58,222 bases of DNA, taken from IMG/VR virus record IMGVR_UViG_3300037069_001350, positions 1-58,222 of that record; one strand, written 5' to 3'. Numbering within the stretch: position 1 is the stretch's first letter; each line of letters starts with the position of its first letter. This document shows positions 25,252-33,081 of the stretch, piece after piece. The stretch is from a virus. The notes below the pieces were generated by a model. The model was not told the DNA's origin. It ran no database searches and saw only the letters and a program-made list of their open reading frames with translations. The position numbers and the translations under genes were made by a program.

Positions 25252-25484
25252 GGCAGCAACGCCCGCCCCTCGCGGGTGATCCGGTAGCAGACGTGGCCGT
25301 CGATGTCGCGGCCCTTCGCGACGAGCCCGCGGCTCACCAGCGAGGCCGCGGTCTGCGTCGCACCCTGCGGAGTCCGGTGGTTCCGGTACAGGACGCGGGC
25401 CAGGTCGCCGCCGGTGAACCAGAGGCCCTGGTTCGCATCGAGTAGTAGCAGCATGTCGCGCTGCGCGGAGGTCAGCTTGTTCAC
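25248..25484 (-). CDS. Winged-helix DNA-binding protein
   Basis: 78 residues from GTG 25484. LTSAQRDMLLLLDANQGLWF, GGDLARVL, TQTAASLVSRGLVAKG and YRITREGRALL form a MarR-like winged helix with the recognition helix at about 40-52. It may regulate the minus-strand operon. Confidence 0.6.
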   Translation of the reverse strand: MNKLTSAQRDMLLLLDANQGLWFTGGDLARVLYRNHRTPQGATQTAASLVSRGLVAKGRDIDGHVCYRITREGRALLP

Positions 25485-25915
25485 GCCGCCACCTCCCGGC
25501 GCTCGGCGCGAGCAACCTCGCTGCAGGGGCGCAGGTGGGCCGGGGCGACCTCGTGCTCCCAGAGGTAGACCCACTCGGGGTCGTCGCCCCGACGGAAGCC
25601 GTCGATCAGGTGCAGGCGCAGCACCGAGGCGATCGGCTCCTCGACGACACCGATGCGGTCATGCAGCGGAGTGCCGAGCCAGGTCGCCTGCGAGGTGACC
25701 CGGACGAGGTCGCCGTGGGTCGGCTCGGTGACGAACTGGACCTCGACGACGTCGGTGTCGAGCCCGTGGGCCTCGATGCAGGCGACGGCGTCCATGAGGG
25801 TGTCGAACTTGTGCGGGACCTCCGACGAGGGCGACCAGACACACAGGCCGTCGTTGTCGAAGTCCGAGACGTACAGGTCGTCCTGGTCGTGGATCACGTA
25901 GTAGGTGGCGGTCAT
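25481..25915 (-). CDS. Protein of unknown function
   Basis: 144 residues from ATG 25915, overlapping the upstream stop by ATGA. It is acidic, with TATYYVIHDQDDLYVSDFDN at the N-terminus and VYLWEHEVAPAHLRPCSEV at the end. No family recognised. Confidence 0.5.
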   Translation of the reverse strand: MTATYYVIHDQDDLYVSDFDNDGLCVWSPSSEVPHKFDTLMDAVACIEAHGLDTDVVEVQFVTEPTHGDLVRVTSQATWLGTPLHDRIGVVEEPIASVLRLHLIDGFRRGDDPEWVYLWEHEVAPAHLRPCSEVARAERREVAA

Positions 25916-26253
25916 CCCGAGATCACCTCGTAGCGGTCCGAGAGGTTGGCCTCGTCGTTTCCGTCGGCGAAGCTGACGAACCGCCGTCCGGGGTAGCCGA
26001 AGCCGGTGATCGCCAGGACTCGTCCGCGGCCAGCGACGACGTCGCCGACCTTCAAGTTCCACACGGCGACGAGGGTGGTCTCCGCCTTGCCGACATTGCG
26101 GTGCTGGCGCGAGGTGTAGGAGAGCGCGCCGCCCTGGCGCTTGCACACCGGGGTGGTGCTGGCGAGCGCGGGCCGGTCGAACGACGGCTCGTGGTGGACC
26201 TGGGTCCGACGGGCGGAGCCCGAGTCGATGTGGGTCTGGAAGTTGTAGGTCAT
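25912..26253 (-). CDS. First gene of the minus-strand operon, unknown function
   Basis: 113 residues from ATG 26253 with an AAGGGAA site. It has a His-containing N-terminus and a central beta-like segment WNLKVGDVVAGRGRVLAITG, which suggests a Hint-like or SH3-like barrel. It is transcribed from the operator-bearing promoter at about 26330-26357 with a leader of roughly 70 bases. Confidence 0.5.
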   Translation of the reverse strand: MTYNFQTHIDSGSARRTQVHHEPSFDRPALASTTPVCKRQGGALSYTSRQHRNVGKAETTLVAVWNLKVGDVVAGRGRVLAITGFGYPGRRFVSFADGNDEANLSDRYEVISG

Positions 26254-26329
26254 GTAGATCAGTTCCCTTCGAGTGATGTGACGCCGCTGGTCCGCGGTGT
26301 TCATACGTGTCAACCGGCGCTGTATGCAC

Positions 26330-26358
26330 GCTATTCCGCTGCTTGACAATCTGTCAAT
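26330..26358 (-). promoter_or_regulatory. Operator/promoter of the minus-strand early operon
   Basis: The palindrome CTTGAC-AATCT-GTCAAT lies at 26342-26358. On the minus strand its TTGACA is a -35, and AATAGC sits 16 bases on. The same palindrome with the same 5-base centre occurs at 30920, 31020 and 45299. I infer a site for the XRE repressor, so this operon should be silent in lysogens. Confidence 0.6.
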
Positions 26359-26378
26359 CGCCGGGCAATGTCTCATAC

Positions 26379-26582
26379 GTGACCAGCCACGAGGAGACCT
26401 ACGAGGTCGAGGTCGACGTCGCCCTGGCGCGACCGCCCCGCGTGGACGCCACGGTGTTCGTCACGGTCGCCGCCAGCACCAGGACCGAGGCTGAGCTAGT
26501 CGCCTGCCAGATCGCCCAGTGCGACCGGCGGGTGGTCATGGCCGTCGGGTCGCGAGTTACTAGCGGACCAGGTACGGAATGA
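26379..26582 (+). CDS. Small protein of unknown function
   Basis: 67 residues from GTG 26379. It looks like one alpha-beta domain (EETYEVEVDVALARP, ATVFVTVAASTRTEAELVAC). There is almost no leader after the operator at 26342, so it may be a leaderless message or an under-supported start. Confidence 0.45.
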   Translation: MTSHEETYEVEVDVALARPPRVDATVFVTVAASTRTEAELVACQIAQCDRRVVMAVGSRVTSGPGTE

Positions 26583-26598
26583 AACTCGGTCAAGCGTC

Positions 26599-26614
26599 GT
26601 TTGACTGTATGAAC
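26599..26614 (+). repeat. 16-base motif shared with the clamp promoter
   Basis: GTTTGACTGTATGAAC is identical to the minus-strand string at 24270-24285. A variant, GTTGACACGTATGAAC, lies on the minus strand near 26300. A shared 16-mer in two upstream regions suggests a regulator site separate from the repressor operator. Confidence 0.55.
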
Positions 26615-26644
26615 AACCGAACACGAGAGGAAGTGCTACACCAC

Positions 26645-26764
26645 ATGTTGATCTTCACCGCAATGCTGGGGGTCGGGCTCACGCTCGCCTTCCCGCCGCT
26701 CGGCCTGGCGATCCTCGGCATCTCGCTGATCGTCGCCGGTAGCAAGTCCCGCTCAACCAACTAA
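26645..26764 (+). CDS. Tiny membrane protein
   Basis: 39 residues, nearly all a hydrophobic hairpin (MLIFTAMLGVGLTLAFPPLG, then LAILGISLIVAG) with a short basic end. GAGAGGAAG lies about a dozen bases before ATG 26645; an upstream in-frame ATG at 26609 is possible. It could be a superinfection or membrane-stress protein. Confidence 0.45.
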   Translation: MLIFTAMLGVGLTLAFPPLGLAILGISLIVAGSKSRSTN

Positions 26765-26787
26765 CCCATCACCCAGGAGGCCACACA

Positions 26788-27816
26788 ATGTCCCACGAGA
26801 TCGAGATTCACGCCGACGGCTCCGCCGCCTTCATCAGCGCCCGCGAGGACGCCTGGCACCGACTCGGCACCGTCGTCCCCAGCGAGTTCACCGCGCAGGA
26901 GGCCCTGCAGGTCGCGAAGCTGGGCGACTGGAAGGTCGAGAAGCTGCCCGTCTACACCCGCGTGCTCACCAGCACCGGCTACGTCGAGGTCGCGCTGCCC
27001 GACACCTACACGACGGGCCGGTTCAACCCGGTCACCGGCGACCAGGAGGTCATCGGTGTCCAGACCGGCAACCACGGCACGGTCGGCAAGGTCTACGACC
27101 CGTTCCAGAACGAGCAGCTGTGCGACTTCATCGACGCCCTCGTCGACGAGTCCGGCGCACACCTGCAGACCGCGGGCTCGCTGCGTAGCGGCGCGGACAT
27201 CTTCGTCACGGCGAAGCTGCCCGAGGACCTGCTGATCGGCGGGGTCGACCCGATCAACCTGAACATCGCGGTGCTGAACAACCACACCGGCAACGCGGCG
27301 ATCCGGGCTCTGATCACCCCGACCCGCATCGTCTGCGCGAACACGCAGGCCGCGGCGCTCCGCAACGCGAAGGCCACCTTCAAGATCAGGCACACGTCCA
27401 CCGCGGCGGGCCGGGTCGAGGAGGCCCGGCAGGCGCTCGGGCTGACCTGGAAGTACGTCGACCAGTTCCAGACCGAGGCGGAGAAGCTGATCGAGAAGTC
27501 GATCACCGACGCGAAGTTCAACGAGATCGTCGGCCAGCTGTGGACGCCGGTCGACGCCGACACGACGGGCCGCGCCCTGACCCTGCAGACGACTCGCAAC
27601 GACGACCTGAACCGCCTGTTCAGCGACGCCGAGACGAACGCGAACATCCGGGGCACGGCATGGGCCGGGTACCAGGCGATCACCGAGTACCTGGACCACT
27701 TCACCCCGGTCCGCGGTCGCGGTGTCGACAAGGACCTCGCTCGCGCCGAGCGCGCCGCGACGGGTGCCTACGACGACGTCAAGTCGAAGGCGTTCAGCCT
27801 GTTCGCCGCGGTCTGA
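26788..27816 (+). CDS. DUF932 (TIGR03299-like) protein
   Basis: 342 residues, full length for DUF932/TIGR03299 phage-plasmid proteins: AFISAREDAWHRLGTVV at the N-terminus, DPFQNEQLCDFIDALVDESG, LNIAVLNNHTGNAAIRALIT, RIVCANTQAAALRNA, IRHTSTAAGRVEEARQAL. The function is not known; such genes are common on phages and conjugative plasmids. CAGGAGG precedes the ATG. It ends at a strong terminator. Confidence 0.85.
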   Translation: MSHEIEIHADGSAAFISAREDAWHRLGTVVPSEFTAQEALQVAKLGDWKVEKLPVYTRVLTSTGYVEVALPDTYTTGRFNPVTGDQEVIGVQTGNHGTVGKVYDPFQNEQLCDFIDALVDESGAHLQTAGSLRSGADIFVTAKLPEDLLIGGVDPINLNIAVLNNHTGNAAIRALITPTRIVCANTQAAALRNAKATFKIRHTSTAAGRVEEARQALGLTWKYVDQFQTEAEKLIEKSITDAKFNEIVGQLWTPVDADTTGRALTLQTTRNDDLNRLFSDAETNANIRGTAWAGYQAITEYLDHFTPVRGRGVDKDLARAERAATGAYDDVKSKAFSLFAAV

Positions 27817-27832
27817 TCAACCGCACCACGGA

Positions 27833-27856
27833 GCCCCCGCCCACTCGGGCGGGGGC
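27833..27856. terminator. Intrinsic terminator after the DUF932 gene
   Basis: GCCCCCGCCC, an ACTC loop, GGGCGGGGGC, then CTTCGT. It lies between the convergent DUF932 gene and the integrase. Confidence 0.75.
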
Positions 27857-27900
27857 CTTCGTGCGTTCGAGCCCAGGAAACATCGGTGGTCGACAACGGT

Positions 27901-27918
27901 GACTCACGTTCGTGAGTC
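27901..27918. other. Perfect palindrome next to the integrase stop; attP candidate or terminator
   Basis: GACTCACG-TT-CGTGAGTC ends three bases before the integrase stop codon. Serine integrases use ~50-bp attP sites with imperfect dyad symmetry next to int, and this 65-base gap (27857-27921) is the only non-coding DNA directly beside the integrase. A minus-strand terminator is the alternative. Confidence 0.4.
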
Positions 27919-27921
27919 GGC

Positions 27922-29343
27922 CTAAACGTCCCACACGGGTACGGGCGTGATCACCGGCTCCCGACCGGCGGTCACCTCGACGTGGCGCAGCAGCTGGCGC
28001 AGCATCTCGCGCCGCCGCTCGACGTCGAGGATGTCCCAGTCGGCCAGCAGGTCAGCTGCGAGCCGCCGTGGTCGGGTGGCGACGCCGTCGGCCTCGGCCT
28101 GCTTCATGCGCCGGGCCAGGATGTCGCGCTGGCCGGTGATCTGGTCGCGGGCGGCTGCGTAGGCGGCGGGCGGCACGAGCCCGGACGTGAGGTGCATGGT
28201 GAGGTCGGCCAGCTGCCGATCGAGCGCGGTGATCTCGCGGGCTAGGTTCTCGGCGTCGATCTTGCGGCGGGCGTTGTGGCTCTCGCGGGCCAGGTCGGCG
28301 TCGGCGTTCGAGGTCACCTCCGCCGCCGCGTCGGTTCGTAGCCAGTCGAGCACGGCGGCTTCGACGGGTGCCATGCCGATGCTCGCGTCGGGGTGCCGGA
28401 CCGGCGCGCTGCAGCGCCAGCGGTTGCGCTTCGAGTCGCACTGCGCCCACATCGGCGCACCGCACCGGCAGACCACCAGGCCCGAGAGCGGGTACGGCGA
28501 CACGTCGCCCCGTCGGCGCTGCCTGCGCGAGTCGCGTGCCGCCTGGTAGCTCACCCACTCCCCTTCGGTGATCACCGGCTCGTGCGCGCCGGGCAGGTGT
28601 TCGCCTTTCACGCAGAGCAGGCCCGCGCCGAACCCGGAGTCGAGCGTGTAGCGCAGCGTCTGCTTCGACCACTGGCCGCGCCAGTCGGCGACGTAGCCGC
28701 GGACCGTCGGCCAGCCGTTCGTGTTCAGCCAGCTAACCAGGGAGTCGATCGACTCGCCCGCGGTGTAGCGGCGGTAGAGGTCGGCGAGCACCGGCCCGGT
28801 CTCCGGGTCGATGGTGAACGGGACGCCGGGCCGGTATCCGAACCGTGGCTTGCCGTGGGCGGGTAGCCCGGCCTTGATCCGGCGGGCCTGCACCTCGCGC
28901 CACACGTCGCCGATCCGGTCGGACTCGAACGCGGCTAGCTCGGCGAGCATCCCGCGGGTGAACCGCCCGGTGGAAGTGGTCGCGTCGACCGATTCGGTCG
29001 CGGATTCGAGTCGCCCCCCTACGCCTTCGATCCGGTCGACGGCGACTGCCCAGTCTTTCCGGTTGCGCGCGACACGCGACCACTTCCACGTCACGATGAC
29101 GTCCGCGCCGCCGGACTCGATCATCTGCACGGCCTGCTCGATCGAGCGGCGCGTCCAGAGACGCCCGGTCATGTCGAGGTCGGTCAGCGTGTCGACGACG
29201 ACGTAGCCGCGGCTGGCGCAGTAGTCGTTGATCGCCGTGCGCTGCAGTTCGGGCGAGATCGAGTCGTCGTGCGTGCGGGACTGTCGGATGTAGGCGACGG
29301 CGCGCAGCGGCGCGTCGGGTACGGATGCGAGGCGGCGGGCCAC
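27922..29343 (-). CDS. int: Large serine integrase
   Basis: 473 residues from GTG 29343. Resolvase domain: AVAYIRQSRTHDD with nucleophile Ser22, WKWSRVARNRKDW, and the end of the domain at GMLAELAAFESDRIGDV. Recombinase domain about 160-270 (KPRFGYRPGV, DSGFGAGLLC). Zinc ribbon at about 285-320 (CRCGAPMWAQC ... RWRCSAP). The coiled-coil part follows (AREITALDRQLADLTMHL). It should integrate the phage into a host attB; no recombination directionality factor is recognised. Confidence 0.93.
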   Translation of the reverse strand: MARRLASVPDAPLRAVAYIRQSRTHDDSISPELQRTAINDYCASRGYVVVDTLTDLDMTGRLWTRRSIEQAVQMIESGGADVIVTWKWSRVARNRKDWAVAVDRIEGVGGRLESATESVDATTSTGRFTRGMLAELAAFESDRIGDVWREVQARRIKAGLPAHGKPRFGYRPGVPFTIDPETGPVLADLYRRYTAGESIDSLVSWLNTNGWPTVRGYVADWRGQWSKQTLRYTLDSGFGAGLLCVKGEHLPGAHEPVITEGEWVSYQAARDSRRQRRRGDVSPYPLSGLVVCRCGAPMWAQCDSKRNRWRCSAPVRHPDASIGMAPVEAAVLDWLRTDAAAEVTSNADADLARESHNARRKIDAENLAREITALDRQLADLTMHLTSGLVPPAAYAAARDQITGQRDILARRMKQAEADGVATRPRRLAADLLADWDILDVERRREMLRQLLRHVEVTAGREPVITPVPVWDV

Positions 29344-29344
29344 G

Positions 29345-29866
29345 TCAGCCGATGATCCGGGCCTTCGCCGCGGTGAACTCCGCGTCCGTGAGCGCGCCTG
29401 CGGCGTGCAGACCGGCGAGGTGGGCCAGTTGGTCCCCGACGTCGGTCTGGGGCGCTACGGGCTGCGACGCGACCGGCGCGGGCCGGTCATCATGGAACAC
29501 CGCCTTGTGTTCCTGCATCCACGGACCGATCTTGCCGCGGACCCGCATGGGGTCGACGCGGTCCACCTCGAACACGACCTGCTCGGCCTTGTCGGTGTGC
29601 ACGATGACGTACGTGCGGGACTCGGTGGCCTTCGTGGCGAGCGCGCCCACCCCAAGCATCACCGCGGCCCCGGCGCGGGACTTCGCGACGTCGCCGCCGA
29701 CCACCTCGATCGACATGATCCGCTCGATGTCGACGCCGACCTTCATCTTGCGGAACCCGGTGATGCCGACGGCGTCGTCGGTGAACCGCAGGTTGCCGCC
29801 GATCTTCTTCGTCACGCCCGGCGCTCCGCCGAGGTAGGTGCCGAAGGTGAAGCTGACTTCGTTCAT
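29345..29866 (-). CDS. SHOCT-domain protein
   Basis: 173 residues from ATG 29866. The C-terminal 25-30 residues are a SHOCT domain (QLAHLAGLHAAGALTDAEF then AAKARIIG). The N-terminal 120 are beta-rich with a PH-like look (TFGTYLGGAPGVTKKIGGN, RTYVIVHTDKAEQVVFEVD). It lies between integrase and peptidase genes and overlaps the latter by ATGA. Lysogenic expression is plausible. Confidence 0.65.
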   Translation of the reverse strand: MNEVSFTFGTYLGGAPGVTKKIGGNLRFTDDAVGITGFRKMKVGVDIERIMSIEVVGGDVAKSRAGAAVMLGVGALATKATESRTYVIVHTDKAEQVVFEVDRVDPMRVRGKIGPWMQEHKAVFHDDRPAPVASQPVAPQTDVGDQLAHLAGLHAAGALTDAEFTAAKARIIG

Positions 29867-30351
29867 GCCTGTCTCCGGTGTGGAAGGGTCCGGCCTGGTG
29901 TGCAGCCTGCGCCGGACCGGGCCAGCTTGCGGTTGTGGCGCAGCGCCGCGCCGAGTTCGGCAACCTCGTCGTCGGTGAGGCAGTCGATCCTGTCTACAAG
30001 TACACCGCGCGCTACACCCAGAGTGTCGGCAGCGTCGAGGATGTCGAGGTCGTGCAGCGCGCGGCCCATCGCGGCGACGTCGGGCAGCATGAATCGGGCG
30101 GTCGCGTGCCGGACGACCAGTTCGTCGGCGGGGTTGCTCCCGAGCCGCAGGTCGATGTGCATGAGTTCGTGGGCGAGGGTGCAGCGTCGCTGCGGTCGGC
30201 CCAGGTCGTAGGCGAGGTAGATGATCGTTTCGTCGCCGTACCAGACGGTCTGTCCCCATCGGTCGTCGAGGTCGGACCGGAAGCGGACCTTGACGTTGGG
30301 GTGCCGGTCAGCCAGGAAGGCCCAGGGGTCGGCCTCGTACTTGCGGTACAC
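29863..30351 (-). CDS. immA: ImmA/IrrE-family metallopeptidase
   Basis: 162 residues from GTG 30351 with GAAGGA upstream. The zinc motif LAHELMH holds His61, Glu62 and His65 of HExxH; RRCTLAHELMHIDLRLG is typical of the family. Such peptidases cut a partner XRE repressor and so induce the element, as in ICEBs1. The gene lies just downstream of the repressor candidate, which fits that role. Confidence 0.82.
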   Translation of the reverse strand: MYRKYEADPWAFLADRHPNVKVRFRSDLDDRWGQTVWYGDETIIYLAYDLGRPQRRCTLAHELMHIDLRLGSNPADELVVRHATARFMLPDVAAMGRALHDLDILDAADTLGVARGVLVDRIDCLTDDEVAELGAALRHNRKLARSGAGCTPGRTLPHRRQA

Positions 30352-30462
30352 CCATGCCGTCCTTCGTGTGAATGTTGCGTGAGGGGTGGATGCACCCTAG
30401 TGAGCGGACGGTGTACGGGACAAGCGTCGTTTCATGGGCAATCTTCCCGAAGTCTCAGTGGA

Positions 30463-30846
30463 TCAACGACGACGTTCGGACTTCGGCGGGGCCGAGGCTG
30501 CTACGGCGAGTCGCCGGGTGGCCGAGGCGGTCAGGCCGAGGCGTCGCGCGAGTTCGGCGACCAGCACCTCGTCGCTGAGTTGATCCGGGCTCGGCGCGGT
30601 CACGTTGCCGACCGGCACGCCGAAGGCGGCAGCCGCGGCCCGGTAGATCAGCGCGTCGTCCATGCGGAATGCCCAGGCGAGCGCGCGCAGCGTGTCACGT
30701 TTCGGCATGGCGTCGATGTACTCGCGGTCATCACTGAGTAGCTGGGACACCAGCTGGGGCGAAAGGTTCGCCGCTTTCGCCAGGTCGGCGGGCCTCCACC
30801 CGCGTTGATCCATCTCGTCCGTGATCAGTCGTCGCAATGCGTGCAA
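30463..30846 (-). CDS. XRE-family immunity repressor
   Basis: 127 residues. The helix-turn-helix lies at about 15-45 (WRPADLAKAANLSPQLVSQL), with a helical C-terminal half. The best start is TTG 30846, after GGGGGAGC; the open frame runs further upstream across the operator region and is unlikely to be translated there. It is divergent from a Cro-like gene, with two operator palindromes in the gap, and upstream of an ImmA-type peptidase: a standard repressor position. Confidence 0.78.
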   Translation of the reverse strand: MHALRRLITDEMDQRGWRPADLAKAANLSPQLVSQLLSDDREYIDAMPKRDTLRALAWAFRMDDALIYRAAAAAFGVPVGNVTAPSPDQLSDEVLVAELARRLGLTASATRRLAVAASAPPKSERRR

Positions 30847-30919
30847 TGTAGCTCCCCCGAAGGCTGGTCTGCTGTTAGCCAGCCTCCCATGTAAATGCGC
30901 CGCGGCCCCACCCGCGCTG

Positions 30920-30948
30920 ATTGACGTGCTGTCAAGCGGAAGGTAACA
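30920..30948 (+). promoter_or_regulatory. Operator in the immunity switch, repressor side
   Basis: ATTGAC-GTGCT-GTCAAG at 30920-30936. On the plus strand TTGACG is followed 16 bases later by GTAACA, a weak -10. On the minus strand no convincing -10 follows, so the repressor's own promoter is not clear. Confidence 0.55.
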
Positions 30949-31019
30949 GCGCCCGTCCCAAATGTCCAAATATTCACGCCCAGTGACGAGGTGTGACTCG
31001 GCGTAGCAGTAACTACACG

Positions 31020-31048
31020 CTTGACATCTCGTCAAGTCGCATTAGAGT
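31020..31048 (+). promoter_or_regulatory. Early rightward promoter overlapped by operator
   Basis: TTGACA (31021-31026), a 16-base spacer and TAGAGT (31043-31048) form a good promoter reading into the Cro-like gene. The operator CTTGAC-ATCTC-GTCAAG (31020-31036) covers the -35 and half the spacer, so bound repressor would block it. Confidence 0.7.
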
Positions 31049-31085
31049 CGGTGTTGCCAGTCACACGAACCCCCGAGGAGTACCG

Positions 31086-31322
31086 ATGCGGTTACGCAGC
31101 CCCGAAACGCTGGCCCGGCACATGGCCGAGGCCGACTGTTCGCAGGCCCGTCTCGCACGCGGAGCGAAGTGTTCGAGGCAGTTCGTGCACCAGCTGGTGA
31201 AGGGTCACGCGGGCGGCTGCAGCGTCGAAACTGCCCGCTCGATCGAAGGACTGCTCGGCGTCGCCCCCGGCACCTTGTTCGTGCCCGGAGAGTCGCCCGC
31301 CGATGGATCGACCGTCGCATGA
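31086..31322 (+). CDS. Cro-like small XRE regulator
   Basis: 78 residues, the first rightward gene after the switch, with GAGGAG before the ATG. The helix-turn-helix is at about 18-48 (QARLARGAKCSRQFVHQL, then SVETARSIEGLLGVAP). The size and divergent position fit a Cro- or excise-type regulator. Confidence 0.72.
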   Translation: MRLRSPETLARHMAEADCSQARLARGAKCSRQFVHQLVKGHAGGCSVETARSIEGLLGVAPGTLFVPGESPADGSTVA

Positions 31323-31513
31323 CGGGCGTCGATCGGGCGTCCGCCCTCGCTGCCGCCGGTACGTGTCTCGCTGACGCGACCCGGCAGCTGTTCGACCTGC
31401 CCGTGGCCGAGGCCGCGCGGCGGGCCTACACCCCGACCGGCCCGTCGCTGGCCGAGTTGGAGGCACGCATCCGTGCGCGCCGCGCAGGCAACGGCAAGCC
31501 CGTCGCTGCCTGA
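31319..31513 (+). CDS. Small early protein of unknown function
   Basis: 64 residues, coupled by ATGA to the Cro-like gene. It is Ala- and Arg-rich and helical (ASALAAAGTCLADATRQLFD; LAELEARIRARRAG). No family recognised. Confidence 0.5.
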   Translation: MTGVDRASALAAAGTCLADATRQLFDLPVAEAARRAYTPTGPSLAELEARIRARRAGNGKPVAA

Positions 31514-31543
31514 CCAATCCCCTACCGACCACGAAAGGTCGCC

Positions 31544-31969
31544 ATGCTCGATCCGAACGAACCGCTGGACGCGGCACAGACCGCACTGCTCGCCGACGGT
31601 GTCCGTGACGCCGTCGCCCTGATCCGGGCCAGTCTGGTCCAGGACTTCGCCGCCACGAAGGCGATCATCAACGCCCAGGGCAACGAGGACGGCGAGCGGG
31701 ACGGCAAGACCTACGCCGCACTGCTGCTCGGCGTCATCAGCGTCGCCTCGTCGGCCCTGATGACCGTGGCCGCGAACCTCGAAGTGAACCCGCTGGACGT
31801 CCTCGACGCCTTCCGTGAGGGCTACGAGCAGATGATCCAGCAGCACCAGTCCGGCGCGGTGTCGACCCCGACCATCAACCTCGACCTGCCCGAAGGGGCG
31901 GACGGGGTCGAGGAGTGGCTGCGCCGCAACTTCACGCCCGACCCGGAACCGGAGGCCCCCAGTGAGTGA
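31544..31969 (+). CDS. Early protein of unknown function
   Basis: 141 residues, helical, upstream of and overlapping the ERF gene. An internal segment (TYAALLLGVISVASSALMTV) is hydrophobic but short for a confident membrane span. The end is acidic (DPEPEAPSE). It may act with the recombination genes. Confidence 0.5.
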   Translation: MLDPNEPLDAAQTALLADGVRDAVALIRASLVQDFAATKAIINAQGNEDGERDGKTYAALLLGVISVASSALMTVAANLEVNPLDVLDAFREGYEQMIQQHQSGAVSTPTINLDLPEGADGVEEWLRRNFTPDPEPEAPSE

Positions 31970-32711
31970 GCTGATCCAGACGCCGATCTTCGCGGTCGAA
32001 CTTCCGCAGTCCGGCGAGATCGACAAGATCATCCCGGCGTTGATCGCCGCGCAGGACAAGTTCACCCCGGCGGTCGCCGACGTGCTGAACCCGCACTTCA
32101 ACCACAAGTATGTCGACCTGTCCGGCGTGCTTGCCGCGGTCGGCGGCGCGCTGCGCGATCACAACATCGCGATCGTCCAGCAGCCGATCCTCGTCGACAG
32201 CAAGGTGGTCCTGCTGACCCGCCTGGTGCACGAGTCGGGCCAGTGGCTCGGCGCGCTGTACCCGGTGAACCCGGTCAAGCAGGACCCGCAGGGGCTCGGC
32301 GCTGCGCTCACCTACGCGCGGCGCTACTCCCTCATGGCGATCGTCGGCATCGCACCCGAGGACGACGACGGCAACTACGCCAGCGGGCGCAGCCAGGACG
32401 AGCGCCCGCAGGGTCGCCAGCAGCGCCAGCAGTCACAGGAGGAGCCGCCGCCCGCGCCGCCGTCCGACGGTGAGCAGGCCGCGGCCCGCGCCGCCTACGA
32501 CCAGTACGCGGCCCGGCTGCGTGACGCGAAGTCGACGGAGGAGTGCACCGCGATCGGCTCCGAGATCGCCGGTGACCGCCGCCTGCCGCGGGAGGCGTCG
32601 ACCCAGTTGAAGGGTCTGTTCGACGCGCGCATGAGGGCGCTCACGGCACCGGCGGACCCGCCCGCGGAGCCCCCGGCCAACGGCAAGGCGAACGGGAGGG
32701 CGAAGGCGTGA
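31962..32711 (+). CDS. erf: ERF-family single-strand annealing recombinase
   Basis: 249 residues from GTG 31962. ERF features: KIIPALIAAQDKFTP, HFNHKYVDLSGVLAAVGGAL, HNIAIVQQP and the GLGAALTYARRYSLMAIVGI box. The last third is a Gln/Pro/Ala linker and a basic end, typical of tails that bind SSB or DNA. With the YqaJ exonuclease it makes a lambda Red-like pair. Confidence 0.85.
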   Translation: MSELIQTPIFAVELPQSGEIDKIIPALIAAQDKFTPAVADVLNPHFNHKYVDLSGVLAAVGGALRDHNIAIVQQPILVDSKVVLLTRLVHESGQWLGALYPVNPVKQDPQGLGAALTYARRYSLMAIVGIAPEDDDGNYASGRSQDERPQGRQQRQQSQEEPPPAPPSDGEQAAARAAYDQYAARLRDAKSTEECTAIGSEIAGDRRLPREASTQLKGLFDARMRALTAPADPPAEPPANGKANGRAKA

Positions 32712-32965
32712 TCATCCCGAACACCCGCGTCTACTCGTCGCCCCGCGCAACGGTCGCGCACCTGCTGCCCGAGGACGTGTCGCCGAACAGCAACTTCCCC
32801 GCCGCGTGCGGCGGTACGCCCCGCGGCCCGTACTGGTACGGAACCGGGAACTGGGACGAGCACCAGCACGCCCAGGACCTGATCTTGTGCCTGCGCTGCG
32901 CCGCCGCGCTCGGGCTCGGGCGTGACGGCTTCCCGAAGTCCCGGCTGTCCCGGTGGGCAGCCTGA
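32708..32965 (+). CDS. Small Cys-containing protein
   Basis: 85 residues from a GTG in a GTGA overlap with erf. Cysteines in ACGGTPRGPYWYG and LCLRCAAALG could bind zinc. It is between erf and the exonuclease gene. Confidence 0.5.
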   Translation: MIIPNTRVYSSPRATVAHLLPEDVSPNSNFPAACGGTPRGPYWYGTGNWDEHQHAQDLILCLRCAAALGLGRDGFPKSRLSRWAA

Positions 32966-33081
32966 TGTGGCCGTCGTGCCCGCAGCACGGCGGGAAGCTG
33001 CGCCGGTTCTGCACCGTCCGCGGGGTGCTCTGGCACTACTGCACCGGCGCGGGCTGGCACGCCCCGAGGGGGCTCGCGTGA
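32965..33081 (+). CDS. Tiny Cys/His-rich protein
   Basis: 38 residues beginning MWPSCPQHGGKLRRFC. The stop of the previous gene and this ATG overlap as TGATG, and this stop overlaps the next GTG by GTGA. Cys and His spacing (CPQH, RFC, HYC, GWH) suggests one small zinc knuckle. The coupling on both sides supports a real gene. Confidence 0.5.
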   Translation: MWPSCPQHGGKLRRFCTVRGVLWHYCTGAGWHAPRGLA

